Below are positions 46,010 through 55,694 of a stretch of 64,000 nt of DNA, piece by piece (position 1 is the first letter of the stretch; each line of letters opens with the position of its first letter). Position numbers and translations under genes: made by a program. The notes below the pieces were generated by a model. That model saw only the letters and a list, made by a program, of their open reading frames with translations, did not search any database and was not told the DNA's origin. The stretch comes from Xanthomonas cassavae CFBP 4642 (lineage in GTDB: Bacteria > Pseudomonadota > Gammaproteobacteria > Xanthomonadales > Xanthomonadaceae), in assembly GCF_000454545.1 (NCBI RefSeq), contig NZ_CM002139.1, positions 2,527,765 through 2,591,764 on the forward strand, read 5' to 3'.

Positions 46010-47227
46010 TCACCTCGCTTGCGAATCGGTAGAAAGAGCAGGCGCCCGGCGCAGCAACGCACGCGCCGCCCACAGCATGGCGACCGCCAGCGCGGCGCCG
46101 GCGGCGATCCGGATCGCGCCGTGCAGATCGCCACCGGCCGGCAGCAAGGCAGTGATCAGCAACGGGCTGGCGAATTGGCCCAGGTACAGGCTGGAGGTAA
46201 AGCCGCCCATGCCGCGGCCGCGCACGCGCAACGGCAGCGCGTTCATCACCGGGGTCATCGCATTGGGCACCAGCAGCCCGGCACCGAACCCGTGCACGCT
46301 CACCGCCAGCAACACCTGTGCGTAGGTCTGTGCGCCGACCAGCAGCCACAGGCCCAACGCCAATAGCGCCAACAGCAGCGCATTGGTCGCGGGCATGCCA
46401 ACCCAGCGACGCAGCAGCGGCCAGACCAGCGAACCGCCCAAGGTGGACAGCAATCCCAGCCCGGCAGACAGGCCGATCATCGTGCTCGATGTCACGCCCA
46501 TGGCGACCAGCAGCACCGGCGCCTGCACCGGCACGATGTAGCAGAGCGACATCCCGAAGAACACCAGCAAATAGCCCACCACCAGCGCGGAGCGGCCGAC
46601 CTTGCCTTCCGATGCCGCCGCCAGCGGTGTTGCCTGCGTTGCGGTCGGTTCCCACAATACCTTCAGCATTGCCGGCACCAGCAGCAAGGGCAGCAGGTAC
46701 AGATAGAACGGCATGCGCCAGGAATGTTCGCCAAGCGCACCGCCGACCACGAAGAACAGCGAGCCGATCAGCGCAATGCACGCCACCTGCAGGTTGACAT
46801 AGCGCAAGCGGCGTTCGCCCTGCCAGTAGTCGGCAATCAGCGTGGTGCAACAGGTCATCACCGCCGTTTCGGCACACCCGAACAGCAGGCGTGCACCCAC
46901 GATACTGGTCAGATCCTGCAGAAATGCCGGCAGAACGCCGAGCACGGCGTAGGCGAGCGTGGCCAGGATCAGCAGCCCCTTGCGGCCGAACAGGTCGGCC
47001 AGCCCGCCGGCCGCCGGTGCGAATAGCGCGATCGCCAGTGCCGGCCCGGTCACCACCAGCGGTACCAGCAGGCCCGCCTGTGGATCGACCGGGCCGAACT
47101 GCGCGCCGAGTTTGGGTAACACGGGCGCAATCATCACTGCACCCATAGTGGTCAGGCTGCTGCCGAGCAACAGCACCGCGCCTTGCGCGCGGCCTGCCTG
47201 ACGGACTGCGCCGTTGGCGTCATTCAT
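46010..47227 (-). CDS. MFS transporter
   Basis: 405 aa, 12 predicted membrane helices. The MFS loop signature GGLADLFGRKGLL lies between helices 2 and 3 (about residue 75). The ATG at 47227 has AAGGGGGAT in front. Substrate unknown; it probably imports the compound cut by the amidase encoded next. Confidence 0.88.
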   Translation of the reverse strand: MNDANGAVRQAGRAQGAVLLLGSSLTTMGAVMIAPVLPKLGAQFGPVDPQAGLLVPLVVTGPALAIALFAPAAGGLADLFGRKGLLILATLAYAVLGVLPAFLQDLTSIVGARLLFGCAETAVMTCCTTLIADYWQGERRLRYVNLQVACIALIGSLFFVVGGALGEHSWRMPFYLYLLPLLLVPAMLKVLWEPTATQATPLAAASEGKVGRSALVVGYLLVFFGMSLCYIVPVQAPVLLVAMGVTSSTMIGLSAGLGLLSTLGGSLVWPLLRRWVGMPATNALLLALLALGLWLLVGAQTYAQVLLAVSVHGFGAGLLVPNAMTPVMNALPLRVRGRGMGGFTSSLYLGQFASPLLITALLPAGGDLHGAIRIAAGAALAVAMLWAARALLRRAPALSTDSQAR

Positions 47228-47260
47228 GGCATCCCCCTTAGACGTGATCATGGCCGCAGC

Positions 47261-48190
47261 TCAGAAAGTGTGCGCAAAGCGCAACGCCACGGTGTAGCCC
47301 TCGGCACGATTGCGCGCGCCGAACTTCCTGTAGACATGGAGCCAGAGCGGCATCTTGCCCGGCTCGAAGAAGCTCACTGCCGGTCCCAGTGCCACTACCC
47401 GCGCGCGGTTGCCGATATCCTGGCCGTTACGCTGGTCATCGGTGACCTGGCGGTAGTAGTAGCCGCCCACACCCGCCGTCCACGATCCCAGGTGCTGGCC
47501 GATGGCGAATTCATGGCGGTATTCCACGCCGCTGCGGTAATCAGTATCGGGGTTGCGCGTGTTGATATCGAACTGGAACGAGGAAGACAGCTCCAGGCCG
47601 CCCTGGCTGATCCAGCTGACGTTGAGCAGCGGCGAATACGTCCAGCGATTGAGGCCAGGAGAGATCAGCCGGCTGGCCTCGTAGTCGCCGGTCGGTGCCT
47701 GGATCTGGAACTGGAAGTTGATGCCCAGGTTGCGCGATGGCGTCCATTGCAGGATCACCGGCGTCACCTGCACATCGGCCAGCCGGAATACCCTGGCCTG
47801 GTCCTGGAACACGGTCATGCCATTGGCCCTGACCGCCAGGCCCGCATCCATGCGGAAAAAGGGCACCACCGTCCCGAAGCCATAGCGCGCGCCGAGGATG
47901 CGGGTGTCGGTCATGCGGATATAGGCCAGCCCCAGCGACAGCACATCCAGCGAAACATCGTTGGGGCTGCGATGGCCTGCACCGTCGTTGAGGCGGTCGC
48001 TGGAGTAGTACGCGGTGCGCACGCCGAAGGTGCCGACCGGAGTGCTGGGTGGCATGAAGCCGCCGCCGAAATCGTACAGTCCCATCGGGGTGGAGGGCGC
48101 ACCGTTTTCGGTGGCCTGGGCAGCGAATGCACTACAGAGAAGCATGCTTGCAGACAGCGAACGGAGCGGACGACAGCGGTGCTGGGACAT
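47261..48190 (-). CDS. Outer-membrane protein of the phenol-degradation meta-pathway (SphA-like) family
   Basis: 309 aa with a signal peptide (cleavage near residue 26, AFAAQA-TE) and a beta-barrel of alternating aromatic strands ending in Phe (LRFAHTF), a proper outer-membrane signal. Family hallmark stretches are FGGGFMPPSTPVGTF and LGINFQFQIQAPTGDY. These proteins may pass hydrophobic or aromatic compounds. It opens the OMP-MFS-amidase operon. Confidence 0.8.
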   Translation of the reverse strand: MSQHRCRPLRSLSASMLLCSAFAAQATENGAPSTPMGLYDFGGGFMPPSTPVGTFGVRTAYYSSDRLNDGAGHRSPNDVSLDVLSLGLAYIRMTDTRILGARYGFGTVVPFFRMDAGLAVRANGMTVFQDQARVFRLADVQVTPVILQWTPSRNLGINFQFQIQAPTGDYEASRLISPGLNRWTYSPLLNVSWISQGGLELSSSFQFDINTRNPDTDYRSGVEYRHEFAIGQHLGSWTAGVGGYYYRQVTDDQRNGQDIGNRARVVALGPAVSFFEPGKMPLWLHVYRKFGARNRAEGYTVALRFAHTF

Positions 48191-48309
48191 CGGGAGTTCC
48201 TTGCCTGTCGGAGTTACAACTCCAAACTAAGCGGAACGTTTGCATGCCCGTTATCCAGAATCGGCAATGTATTTCTGTTTTTGTCGCGGCCGCGTGCGTA
48301 ACGCTCGTC

Positions 48310-49278
48310 CTACCCCGCCAAGGTGCCCAGTGCCTGATGGCGGGTTTCCGACGGGCTTTGCCCGAACAACTGACGGTACTCCCCGGCAAACCGGCTCGGA
48401 TGCCAGAATCCCCAGGCCGCAGCGATGTCCTGCACCGAGCGGCCCGGCCCCTTGCTGGTCAGCGAGCGCCGTACCTGGTTCAGTCGCAGGGTGCGCAGAT
48501 AGGCCACCGGATTGGTGCCCAGGCTTTCCTGAAAACAGTACTGCAGCTTGCGCCGGCTGGCACCGACATGCCCACACAACTCCAGTACCGTGGGCGCGCG
48601 TTCGGCGTGTGCCAGCGCGTAGTCGCGCGCGCGATCGACCAGGCGCTTTCTCGCGCTGGGACGCAGCGGCGCGGCGTCGGTGGTGTCTAGCATGTTCAGC
48701 AGCAGTTGCAGCAGCCCGTCCCGGGTGCCGCGACGCACCACGGCATGTGTGTGCATCGCGGTGGTCAGCGTTTGCGAATCGAACAGGTCCTGGCTGACGC
48801 CCTGCATCGCGTGCAGGGTGCGCGGGGGCGTCCGGCGCAACGTTCGCGTGCGTGCCGGTGGCGGGCAGTGCTGGCGTTCGAGCAGCCAATCGACCAGATG
48901 CTGGTCAATCGCGAACGACAGCACTTCCACCTGCGCGGGCGTCTGCAGTTCGGGAAGGCGATGGCCGGGCGTGACCAGCAGGCAGGGATCCTGGTAGCGA
49001 TAGCCCTCGCAGTACATCTCCATGTCGGCTCCGCGCAGCGGCAGGCTGATGACCAGCGCGCCGGGCCAGGCTTCCCCGCACTTGAGCATGGCTTGGTTGG
49101 CGCGATCGCGCACCACCTGGATGCCATCCAGCTGCAAGTCGTCCAGGTGTCCGGTGAAACGCCCGCTGCTGGTCTGGTCGTAACGAACCTGCCAGCGCGG
49201 CATGGCCTGAGCATGTGCCTCCACCGCAGCGGTGCTGCAGTGCTGGACCACGAATGCGGAAACGGAACTGGCTGACAT
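48310..49278 (-). CDS. AraC-family regulator of the OMP-MFS-amidase operon
   Basis: 322 aa. A ligand-binding N-terminal part is followed by a two-helix-turn-helix AraC domain at the C-terminus (about 215-315: VLELCGHVGASRRKLQYCFQ, DIAAAWGFWHPSRFAGEYRQ). It is placed 120 bp upstream of, and in the same direction as, the outer-membrane protein gene, so it probably activates that operon. Start MSASSVSAFV at 49278. Confidence 0.85.
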   Translation of the reverse strand: MSASSVSAFVVQHCSTAAVEAHAQAMPRWQVRYDQTSSGRFTGHLDDLQLDGIQVVRDRANQAMLKCGEAWPGALVISLPLRGADMEMYCEGYRYQDPCLLVTPGHRLPELQTPAQVEVLSFAIDQHLVDWLLERQHCPPPARTRTLRRTPPRTLHAMQGVSQDLFDSQTLTTAMHTHAVVRRGTRDGLLQLLLNMLDTTDAAPLRPSARKRLVDRARDYALAHAERAPTVLELCGHVGASRRKLQYCFQESLGTNPVAYLRTLRLNQVRRSLTSKGPGRSVQDIAAAWGFWHPSRFAGEYRQLFGQSPSETRHQALGTLAG

Positions 49279-49566
49279 GGCAGGTCCCGGAGCTGGAAGG
49301 AGGTGCGAAGACGACAGCGCTGCAGCCCCGGCGCGCAGTGGCGCCGCCTTCGGCAGACCGCACTGTTGCACGAATCGGGCATGGGTGCATCCCGGCGCGG
49401 GCGGGCTGCGAGCGTGTCATCCCGAGCACGCTGCGACACGATGAGTGTCTGCAGCCACGCTGCAGCGCAGCGTGTGTATCGGCGCGGTCACCGTGCGGTG
49501 TCGCGGATCCCGCCGTCCATCGGCTGGATCCGCGCAGCACTCGGCGCAGTTGGCTGGCGCGTATGC

Positions 49567-49773
49567 TCAGACGACGAAGGGGTGGGTCATGCGGAACCTG
49601 CCCTTGGTGGTGCCGAAATAGGCGGCACTGATCGGATCGGTCGGCGCGCCATGGGTCATGCGGCCGTAGGCCTTGAGCTCGTCGCCGAGCATCTGCGCGC
49701 CAAGGTCGGTCACATTGCCCCAGTCGTCCAGGTCGTCCAGGCTCAGCGCGTGCGTGATGGGCGTAAAGGTCAT
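49567..49773 (-). pseudogene. Truncated cupin (DUF861-type) gene
   Basis: 68 aa, ribosome site AAAGGAG well placed. The sequence (DLGAQMLGDELKAYGRMTHG, YFGTTKGRFRMTHPF) matches the N-terminal half of small cupin proteins that sit next to amine-oxidising flavoenzymes. It ends at VV where the barrel core should continue, and the DNA beyond does not encode it in any frame. It lies directly after the broken FAD oxidoreductase. Confidence 0.65.
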
Positions 49774-49835
49774 GCGGGTGGCTCCTTTGGGTATAGTCAG
49801 GTGAACTGCGATACGAGGCGAACGCGGGGCAGGGC

Positions 49836-51118
49836 TCAACGCCGCCCGTGCCAGTAGCCCGAGCCCTGGTGCATCAGGTTGCCCAGGCTCACCAGCAGTT
49901 TGCGGAATTGATCCTTGCCGGCAATGGCGGCGTGGTTGATCGAACTGATCAGGCGGTAGCGCTCCGATCCGCCCAGGATGCCTTCGGCCAGCACCTTGCA
50001 GATGATCTGGCTGGGGGTGACTCCAAAGCCGGAATACCCCTGCACGTAGAAGGCATTCGGGCGGTCGGGCAAGGTGCCGATCTGCGGGAACAGATTCCTG
50101 GAACAGGCCAGCGGGCCGCCCCAGGCCAGGTCGATGGCGACATCCTTTAGATACGGAAAGATCTTCAGCATCAGGCGGCGATTCCAGTGTTTGAGATCGC
50201 CTGGAATGTGTTCGACGAACGGCGTGGACGAACCAAACATCAGCCGGTTGTCGTTGGTGACGCGGTAATAATCGATGACCGGGCGGATGTCGCTGAAGGC
50301 GCCGCGAATCGGGCTGATATGCTCGATCAGTTCGCGGCTCAGCGGCTCGGTCACCGACTTGTAGGCGTAGACATTGATGGTGCGGGCGTGCAGTTCCGGC
50401 ACCATTGCGTTATTGAAGCCGTCGATCGCCCACACCAGTTTGCGCGCGCGCACGCGACCGTTGGCGGTACGCACCGTGATCCGGTTACCGTAGCTCACCT
50501 CCAGCGCCGGGCTGTGCTCGAAGATGCGCACGCCGTAACTCTGGCTCAGCGCCTTGGCTTCGCCCAGCAGCAGGTGAGCGAATGCACATGGCCGCCTCCC
50601 ATGTGCAGCAGGCCGGCGCAGTAGGCATCGCTGCCGAGCACCTGCTGGATTTCCGAGCGTTGCAGATAGCGTATTTCGTGCGGCGACCCCAGCGACTTGA
50701 ACTCGGTTTCCCACGCGCGCAGCGTCCGGGCCTGGCGTGCATTGAAGGCCATGTAACCGTAGCCGCTGCGAAAGTCGGCATCGATGTCGTAGCGGGCGAT
50801 GCGCTCGCGCATGATCTGCGGCCCGAGATCGCTCAGCGCGAACAGCGCCTGCACGCCTTGCCGGCCGACGTCGCGCACCAGCGCATCCAGGTCGTGGCCG
50901 ATCCCGGCCATGACCTGGCCGCCATAGCCCAGGTGACGGCCCTCCAGCACGATGGTGTGGGTCACTCCGTGCTCGGCCAGTTCCAGCGCGGTATTGATGC
51001 CTGAAAAACCACCGCCGATGATGACGACCTCCGCATCGACCTCCTTCTCGAGCGAGCGGAAGCTCAGCGCGTACCTGCGGGTGGCGGTGTAGTAGGTGGG
51101 GGTTTCGGTGTTGATCAT
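49836..51118 (-). pseudogene. FAD-dependent amine oxidoreductase (PuuB/OrdL-like), frameshifted
   Basis: About 427 codons. The start at 51118 gives MINTETPTYYTATRRYAL and the FAD motif VVIIGGGFSGINTALELAEH. The frame breaks at about 50575, after GGGHVHSL. The second half (HLLLGEAKALSQSYGVRIFE to QGSGYWHGRR) continues in the next frame, as if one A were lost. The family oxidises gamma-glutamylputrescine or similar amines. Whether this is a true mutation or a sequencing error cannot be told here. The adjacent cupin gene is also broken. Confidence 0.8.
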
Positions 51119-51447
51119 GGAGCGGCGGAGATCCTGCGCGGCGGTCGCCTGCACTGTAAACACGGGCGCGACCGCAACGCTTGTCGCTGCCTGCCAACGG
51201 ACTTGATCCTCGGTGCCAGCCGCCGCTGCGTGCCCAGCCTTCAGGCCCGGGCAGCGCGCAGGGCCGTTCGCCGGCACGCTGGGCCATCAGCGCAGTGCTG
51301 GCACGGGCAACGTGGCAAAGGGCGTGCCATCGATTCGACGACGGTGCTTGGCTCCATCGATATCGGAGCGCGTCATCGATCGGCATCGTCTATCGAACGA
51401 GCCTCAGGCTCGCGGCGGAGGCCTGGATGCTGCACGCCACCATGACT
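51119..51447. other. Divergent control region
   Basis: Region between the FAD oxidoreductase (minus) and the FeaR-like regulator (plus). No gene is supported; operator sites for the regulator are expected here. Confidence 0.4.
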
Positions 51448-51462
51448 TGGCATGGTGTTTGC
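51448..51462 (+). promoter_or_regulatory. Sigma-54 promoter of the FeaR-like regulator
   Basis: TGGCATGGTGTTTGC has GG and GC at -24/-12 with exact spacing and differs by one base from the nitrate operon promoter at 22140. The predicted +1 is about 51474, 27 bp before the ATG. Confidence 0.7.
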
Positions 51463-51500
51463 GTTACAAAAACAGGTCAATCATCACATTCCAGTGTGAA

Positions 51501-52466
51501 ATGCGCGCACCTGTCCGGATCTGCAACGATGTCGAAGCCTGGAACCATGCGCTGGATGCAGCTTGCGGCGGGTTCCGCGCCAGCGTGGATACACAACGCG
51601 CCGGGTTCGTGGGTGAACTGGATCATGACGACGACGGCGAGCTCAAGACCTCGCTGATTCGCACCAATGTGGCGCATATCATGCACCGACGCACCAGCAC
51701 AGACCGGCTGGATGACCGCAGTTGCTTCCTGGTCCTGCAATGCAGCGGGAGCAGCCGCATGCTGCACCAGGGCGAGCACACGTTGCAGTTGCAGCCCGGA
51801 GAGATGATGCTGATGGATTCGGCAAAGCCCTACGATATCGTTGGCTGCGGATTGATAGACCACCTTTCCATTCACCTGGATCGCCGCGACCTGCAACGGC
51901 GGCTGCCGCCGGGCCAGGCACTGTTCGGCAAGCTCTCCACGCATGCGGTCAGCGGCCAGATGTTACGCGTCATGGTTGAGCAGGTGTGGAAGGCGGGCGA
52001 GGCATTGACCCGGGCCGAGCGCTGCGCGGTGCGCGAGGCCATCCTGGCCCTGGTGCCTTCGGCCCTGGGGACTGGTCCCCACGGTGCGGACGGGCAGCGA
52101 TTGCTGGATGCGGCGTCCACGCAACTGCGGCGCCATGCCGAGCAGTTGATCGAACACCAGCTCGACAACCCCTTGCTGGCGCCGGCGGCCCTGGCGCACC
52201 AGCTTGGCGTATCGCTGCGCCAGTTGTATCGCCTGTTCGACGATGGCGACACCGTGTGCCGCTACATCCTGCGCCGCCGGCTGGTGCGCAGCGCCGACGA
52301 TTTGCGCAGCCCGCAGCTGCGACATGCGTCGATCACCCAGATCGCGGGGCGATGGGGTTTCACCGATTCGGCGCACTTTAGTCGCACGTTCAAGAAGCAA
52401 TTTTCCTGCACGCCACGCGACTATCGCGCCGACGTCCAGTGCGCTGTGTTTGCCCACGATGCGTGA
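51501..52466 (+). CDS. AraC-family regulator, FeaR-like
   Basis: 321 aa. The N-terminal half resembles the AraC-binding domain type 2 (SCFLVLQCSGSSRMLHQGEH, LQPGEMMLMDSAKPYDI), as in FeaR, the activator of aromatic-amine breakdown. The C-terminal AraC HTH is clear (QLGVSLRQLYRLF, ITQIAGRWGFTDSAHFSRTF). Divergent from the amine-oxidoreductase pseudogene, its likely target. Transcribed from a sigma-54 promoter. Confidence 0.85.
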   Translation: MRAPVRICNDVEAWNHALDAACGGFRASVDTQRAGFVGELDHDDDGELKTSLIRTNVAHIMHRRTSTDRLDDRSCFLVLQCSGSSRMLHQGEHTLQLQPGEMMLMDSAKPYDIVGCGLIDHLSIHLDRRDLQRRLPPGQALFGKLSTHAVSGQMLRVMVEQVWKAGEALTRAERCAVREAILALVPSALGTGPHGADGQRLLDAASTQLRRHAEQLIEHQLDNPLLAPAALAHQLGVSLRQLYRLFDDGDTVCRYILRRRLVRSADDLRSPQLRHASITQIAGRWGFTDSAHFSRTFKKQFSCTPRDYRADVQCAVFAHDA

Positions 52467-52794
52467 CGATGGGATGCGTGAGAATGGCGCTGTGTCGGCC
52501 GCGCGGCTGTCGGCGACTGAGCAGCATGCCAGCGACCAACGCCGCGCGACGAAGAACACACCGCAGGCAGAAACAACACGTCCCGCAACACGGGGCCTCT
52601 TGGCCTCGATTCGAGAACAGCGAACAGCACGTCGCGCGTAGACGTCAGATAGGTGCGGAAGGCACGCCCGGGACCGGAGTGCACGAACGGACCGTGCCGA
52701 TGTTGCGCACCAACCGCACGCCGCCGGTGGCGGTGCACCCGCTTTCATGGGTACTCTCAGCCACTGAGATGGCAGCATCACTGCTATCGGCGAC
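52467..52794. other. Gap without a supported gene
   Basis: About 330 bp between convergent genes. No clear terminator and no supported open frame. Confidence 0.4.
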
Positions 52795-53070
52795 TCAGGG
52801 CAGATCGCACTTGATCTTGCCGTCCACGTAATAGGGGTTGGGCACGTCCGGATTGGTGCTGGTCTTTTCGAACACCACCTCGAACGAGGCCATGTCCACC
52901 TTGCCCTTGCGCGACTCGCAGGCGTCCTGCAGCTTCTTCTTGACCGAGGTGATGCCGGCCTCGCGGTTGGCGCCATCGGCGCTATTGGTAAGGTTGGCAA
53001 CCTCGGCAGAGGCCAGGGGGCTGAGGCCAAGCAGGCATCCGGCGAGCAGCATGCTATGCAGCGTCTTCAT
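52795..53070 (-). CDS. Small secreted protein, unknown function
   Basis: 91 aa with a Sec signal peptide (MKTLHSMLLAGCLLGLSPLASA, cleavage near residue 22). The mature part is about 70 aa with two cysteines (DACESRKG and KCDLP) that could form a disulfide. Excellent ribosome site (AAAGGAG) before the ATG at 53070. Family not recognised. Confidence 0.75.
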   Translation of the reverse strand: MKTLHSMLLAGCLLGLSPLASAEVANLTNSADGANREAGITSVKKKLQDACESRKGKVDMASFEVVFEKTSTNPDVPNPYYVDGKIKCDLP

Positions 53071-53218
53071 ACGATCTCCTTTGCGATGTCCAATGTGCAG
53101 CGTCCTGTGCACCGCTTAAGGCCTGCGGCGCGCCGATAGCATAGGCGTGTCGCGTTAAACGCTCGTGCGCATGGGTGGCGGCGTGGCACGCCACGCATCC
53201 TGCGCGCTGCTTCAAGGC

Positions 53219-53503
53219 TCAGGGAATGAGCGCCAGCGTTGCCGCTGCAACCACGAGGTAACGTGCGGTCTTGGCGATCGCTACCAATTGCAGAAAGATG
53301 CGCAGTGGCTCGCGCATCACACCGGCGGCCAAGGTGAGCAGGTCGCCGATGATCGGCATCCAGCTCAATGGCAGCGACCACCTGCCGTACTTTCCGTACC
53401 AGCGCCGGGCACGCTGCAGGGCGCGTGGCGTGACCGGAAACCAGCGCCGCTCCTGGAAACGCAGCGCCTCGCGCCCGATCCACCAAGTGATCAGCGAGCC
53501 CAA
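53219..53503 (-). pseudogene. YqaA/DedA-type membrane protein, C-terminal remnant
   Basis: 94 codons are similar to the C-terminal two thirds of YqaA (LGSLITWWIGREALRFQERR, SWMPIIGDLLTLAAGV, AIAKTARYLVV). The N-terminal part cannot be found in any frame: the open frame continues to 53884 in unrelated, Arg/Ser-rich sequence. Probably a truncated gene. Confidence 0.65.
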
Positions 53504-53946
53504 CGCGCGGCATCGAGCGCTGTCAGGCAGGAACGCCTGGATGCCGGCAATCCGGTCGTTTCGAGCGCATGGTTGCCGATTCCGACGCGCATGACCAACC
53601 GGCGCCTGTAACGAAACGGCGGGCGTTGCTGCAGAATTTTTCGTGTCGCAAGCGCACCAGCAGTGCTCTGCTCGGGACTGCGGGCAGCTGCTACGATCAA
53701 CGACTTTTCGAAGATCCAAGCCCGTTGCTGCGACCGCGTGATAGGTGAGGCGCGGACTCCAGGAAATGATCTCGCTTGATCTCAGGTAGCGCTCGTTGTA
53801 ATGGCCTGAGTTCTTCAGCGCGTGATGGATGCTTCGCCCCGTGGCTTGTCCGACCTGGGCCATGCAGTGGATCAACATGATCATTGTGTTATGAGCAGGC
53901 GTATCAGGCTCACCCTGGGTTGACGAGTCGGCGCCTAGATTGGCGC
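53504..53946. other. Gap without a supported gene
   Basis: About 440 bp. The continuation of the YqaA frame is shadow coding; the promoter of the following operon should be here. Confidence 0.4.
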
Positions 53947-54948
53947 ATGTCTCAACCAGTCTACGCCCGTGAATACCTGCCGGGCACGCCTCCTACACCC
54001 ACAAATCCAGCGCTTGCGCAGCGTGTGCGTGAGTATGTGCGCGCGACACCGCAGCTTCCGCATCCTGGGGCAGGGCAGACGCGCGAGCGGTGGCAGGCAC
54101 TGAGCAGATTGGGCGCTGAAAGCCTGCCGCTCGCCAAGGTGCTGGAGGCCCATTACGACGCCCTGTCGATCTTTTCAGAAGCCGGGCAGCCAGCGCCGGC
54201 AACCGGGGAAATCTGGGCCGTATGGGCTGCCGGTGGGCCGCAAGACACCGCAACATACGAAGCAGGCTCATGCACTGTCTCCGGCATCAAACCATGGTGT
54301 AGTGCAGAGCTGGATGTAGTGACGCATGCGTTGGTGACGGTGAGCAGCGGCCAACAGCAACCACTTGCAGCAGTGACATTGGCCAAGCGTCACTTCGCCC
54401 TCGATGCAAGTCGGTGGCACGGCCCGGGCATGGCCGGCGTTGCGACCGGTAGCGGCCATTTCACGCATGCCCCTGCCGCCCTGTTGGGGGAACCGGCGTT
54501 CTATCTGCAGCGGCCGGGGTTCTGGCATGGCGGGGCAGGCATCGCCGCGTGCTGGTATGGCGCCGCCATGGCCATCGCCGAGCAGGTGCGTCGTTCGCCA
54601 CGGGTGGCGAACAACCCGTTTTCTGCAGCGCACCTTGGTGCGATCGACGAACAGCTGACAGCGGCGCGGTTGATGCTGCAGGACCTGGCAGATGCGATCG
54701 ATACCGCGCCCACCGAGAGCCATCAGTTTGCGGTCGTGCGGCTACGCAGCCTGATGGACCGCATCTGCCGGGACGTGATCGAACGTGCCGCACTGGCACT
54801 AGGGCCTGCTTCGCTGTGCTGCGACGCCGAACATGCGCAACGATGCGCGGACCTGGCTGCCTTCATCCGCCAATCCCACGGCGAGAAGGACGAGCAATGG
54901 CTGGGTGAACAGCTGCATGCACGCGAGGGCAACCCATGGCTGCTGTGA
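53947..54948 (+). CDS. Acyl-CoA dehydrogenase-like flavoprotein
   Basis: 333 aa, shorter than the usual 380. The middle beta domain (TYEAGSCTVSGIKPWCSA) and C-terminal helices (FWHGGAGIAACWYGAAMAIA, SAAHLGAIDEQLTAARLM) resemble acyl-CoA dehydrogenases. A catalytic glutamate is not obvious. First gene of a coupled unit: it overlaps the PIG-L gene by 13 bp. The start MSQPVYAREYLPG at 53947 is chosen over an ATG 21 codons upstream. Confidence 0.75.
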   Translation: MSQPVYAREYLPGTPPTPTNPALAQRVREYVRATPQLPHPGAGQTRERWQALSRLGAESLPLAKVLEAHYDALSIFSEAGQPAPATGEIWAVWAAGGPQDTATYEAGSCTVSGIKPWCSAELDVVTHALVTVSSGQQQPLAAVTLAKRHFALDASRWHGPGMAGVATGSGHFTHAPAALLGEPAFYLQRPGFWHGGAGIAACWYGAAMAIAEQVRRSPRVANNPFSAAHLGAIDEQLTAARLMLQDLADAIDTAPTESHQFAVVRLRSLMDRICRDVIERAALALGPASLCCDAEHAQRCADLAAFIRQSHGEKDEQWLGEQLHAREGNPWLL

Positions 54949-55694
54949 GAGGCGAGCATATCGAAGGGCAGGGCGTCCCCGAGACGCGCTGGCAGGCATC
55001 GCGCCAACTGATTGAACTGCCCACCACCAGCATCGGGCAATTGCTTGGCGACACCAGCCGTGTGGTAGTGGTCTCTCCACATCCTGACGACGAAGTGCTG
55101 GGCTGTGGCGGGCTGCTTGCCATGGCGGTCGCATCGGGACGGCAGGTGCTGATCGTCTCCGTCACCGACGGCGAAGCGGCCTATCCGCAGGAAGACGCGT
55201 GGCCGCCGGCCCGTCTGGCCGCTGCGCGTCGCGACGAATTGCGCGATGCGCTGGCATGCCTGGGGATCGATCCCTGCCACCTGGTCAGGCTGGACGCGGG
55301 AGACGGCCAGGTCCGCGCAGGCGTGAGCGCACTGGGTGCGCAGCTTTCCGAACTGCTGCAACCAAGCGACGCAGTACTGGTGACGTATGCACGCGATGGC
55401 CATCCCGACCATGAAGCATGCGCCGATGCCGCGATCAACGCCGCTTCCCGTTGCGAGGCGCGGTTGATCCAGTTTCCGGTATGGGCATGGCATTGGGACA
55501 ACCCGGACCACAGCCAGATGCTGGCATCGGCTACGCGGCTTGCGCTTCCGTCCGCTGCTCACGCTGCAAAGATGCAGGCGATGGCAGCGTTCAGGACGCA
55601 GACCGGTCACGTCACGCCCGCGCTGCGCAACCCCATCCTTCCCGACTGGGCGCTGGCACGGTTCCGGCGCGACTTCGAGGTCTATCTCCCATGA
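54936..55694 (+). CDS. PIG-L-family deacetylase
   Basis: 252 aa. The zinc motif HPDDE (49-53, SPHPDDEVLGCGG) and the third ligand region (DGHPDHEACADA) are intact. The family removes acetyl groups from GlcNAc-type sugars, as in MshB and LmbE. Overlaps the upstream gene by 13 bp and the downstream gene by four (ATGA). Confidence 0.9.
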   Translation: MAAVRGEHIEGQGVPETRWQASRQLIELPTTSIGQLLGDTSRVVVVSPHPDDEVLGCGGLLAMAVASGRQVLIVSVTDGEAAYPQEDAWPPARLAAARRDELRDALACLGIDPCHLVRLDAGDGQVRAGVSALGAQLSELLQPSDAVLVTYARDGHPDHEACADAAINAASRCEARLIQFPVWAWHWDNPDHSQMLASATRLALPSAAHAAKMQAMAAFRTQTGHVTPALRNPILPDWALARFRRDFEVYLP

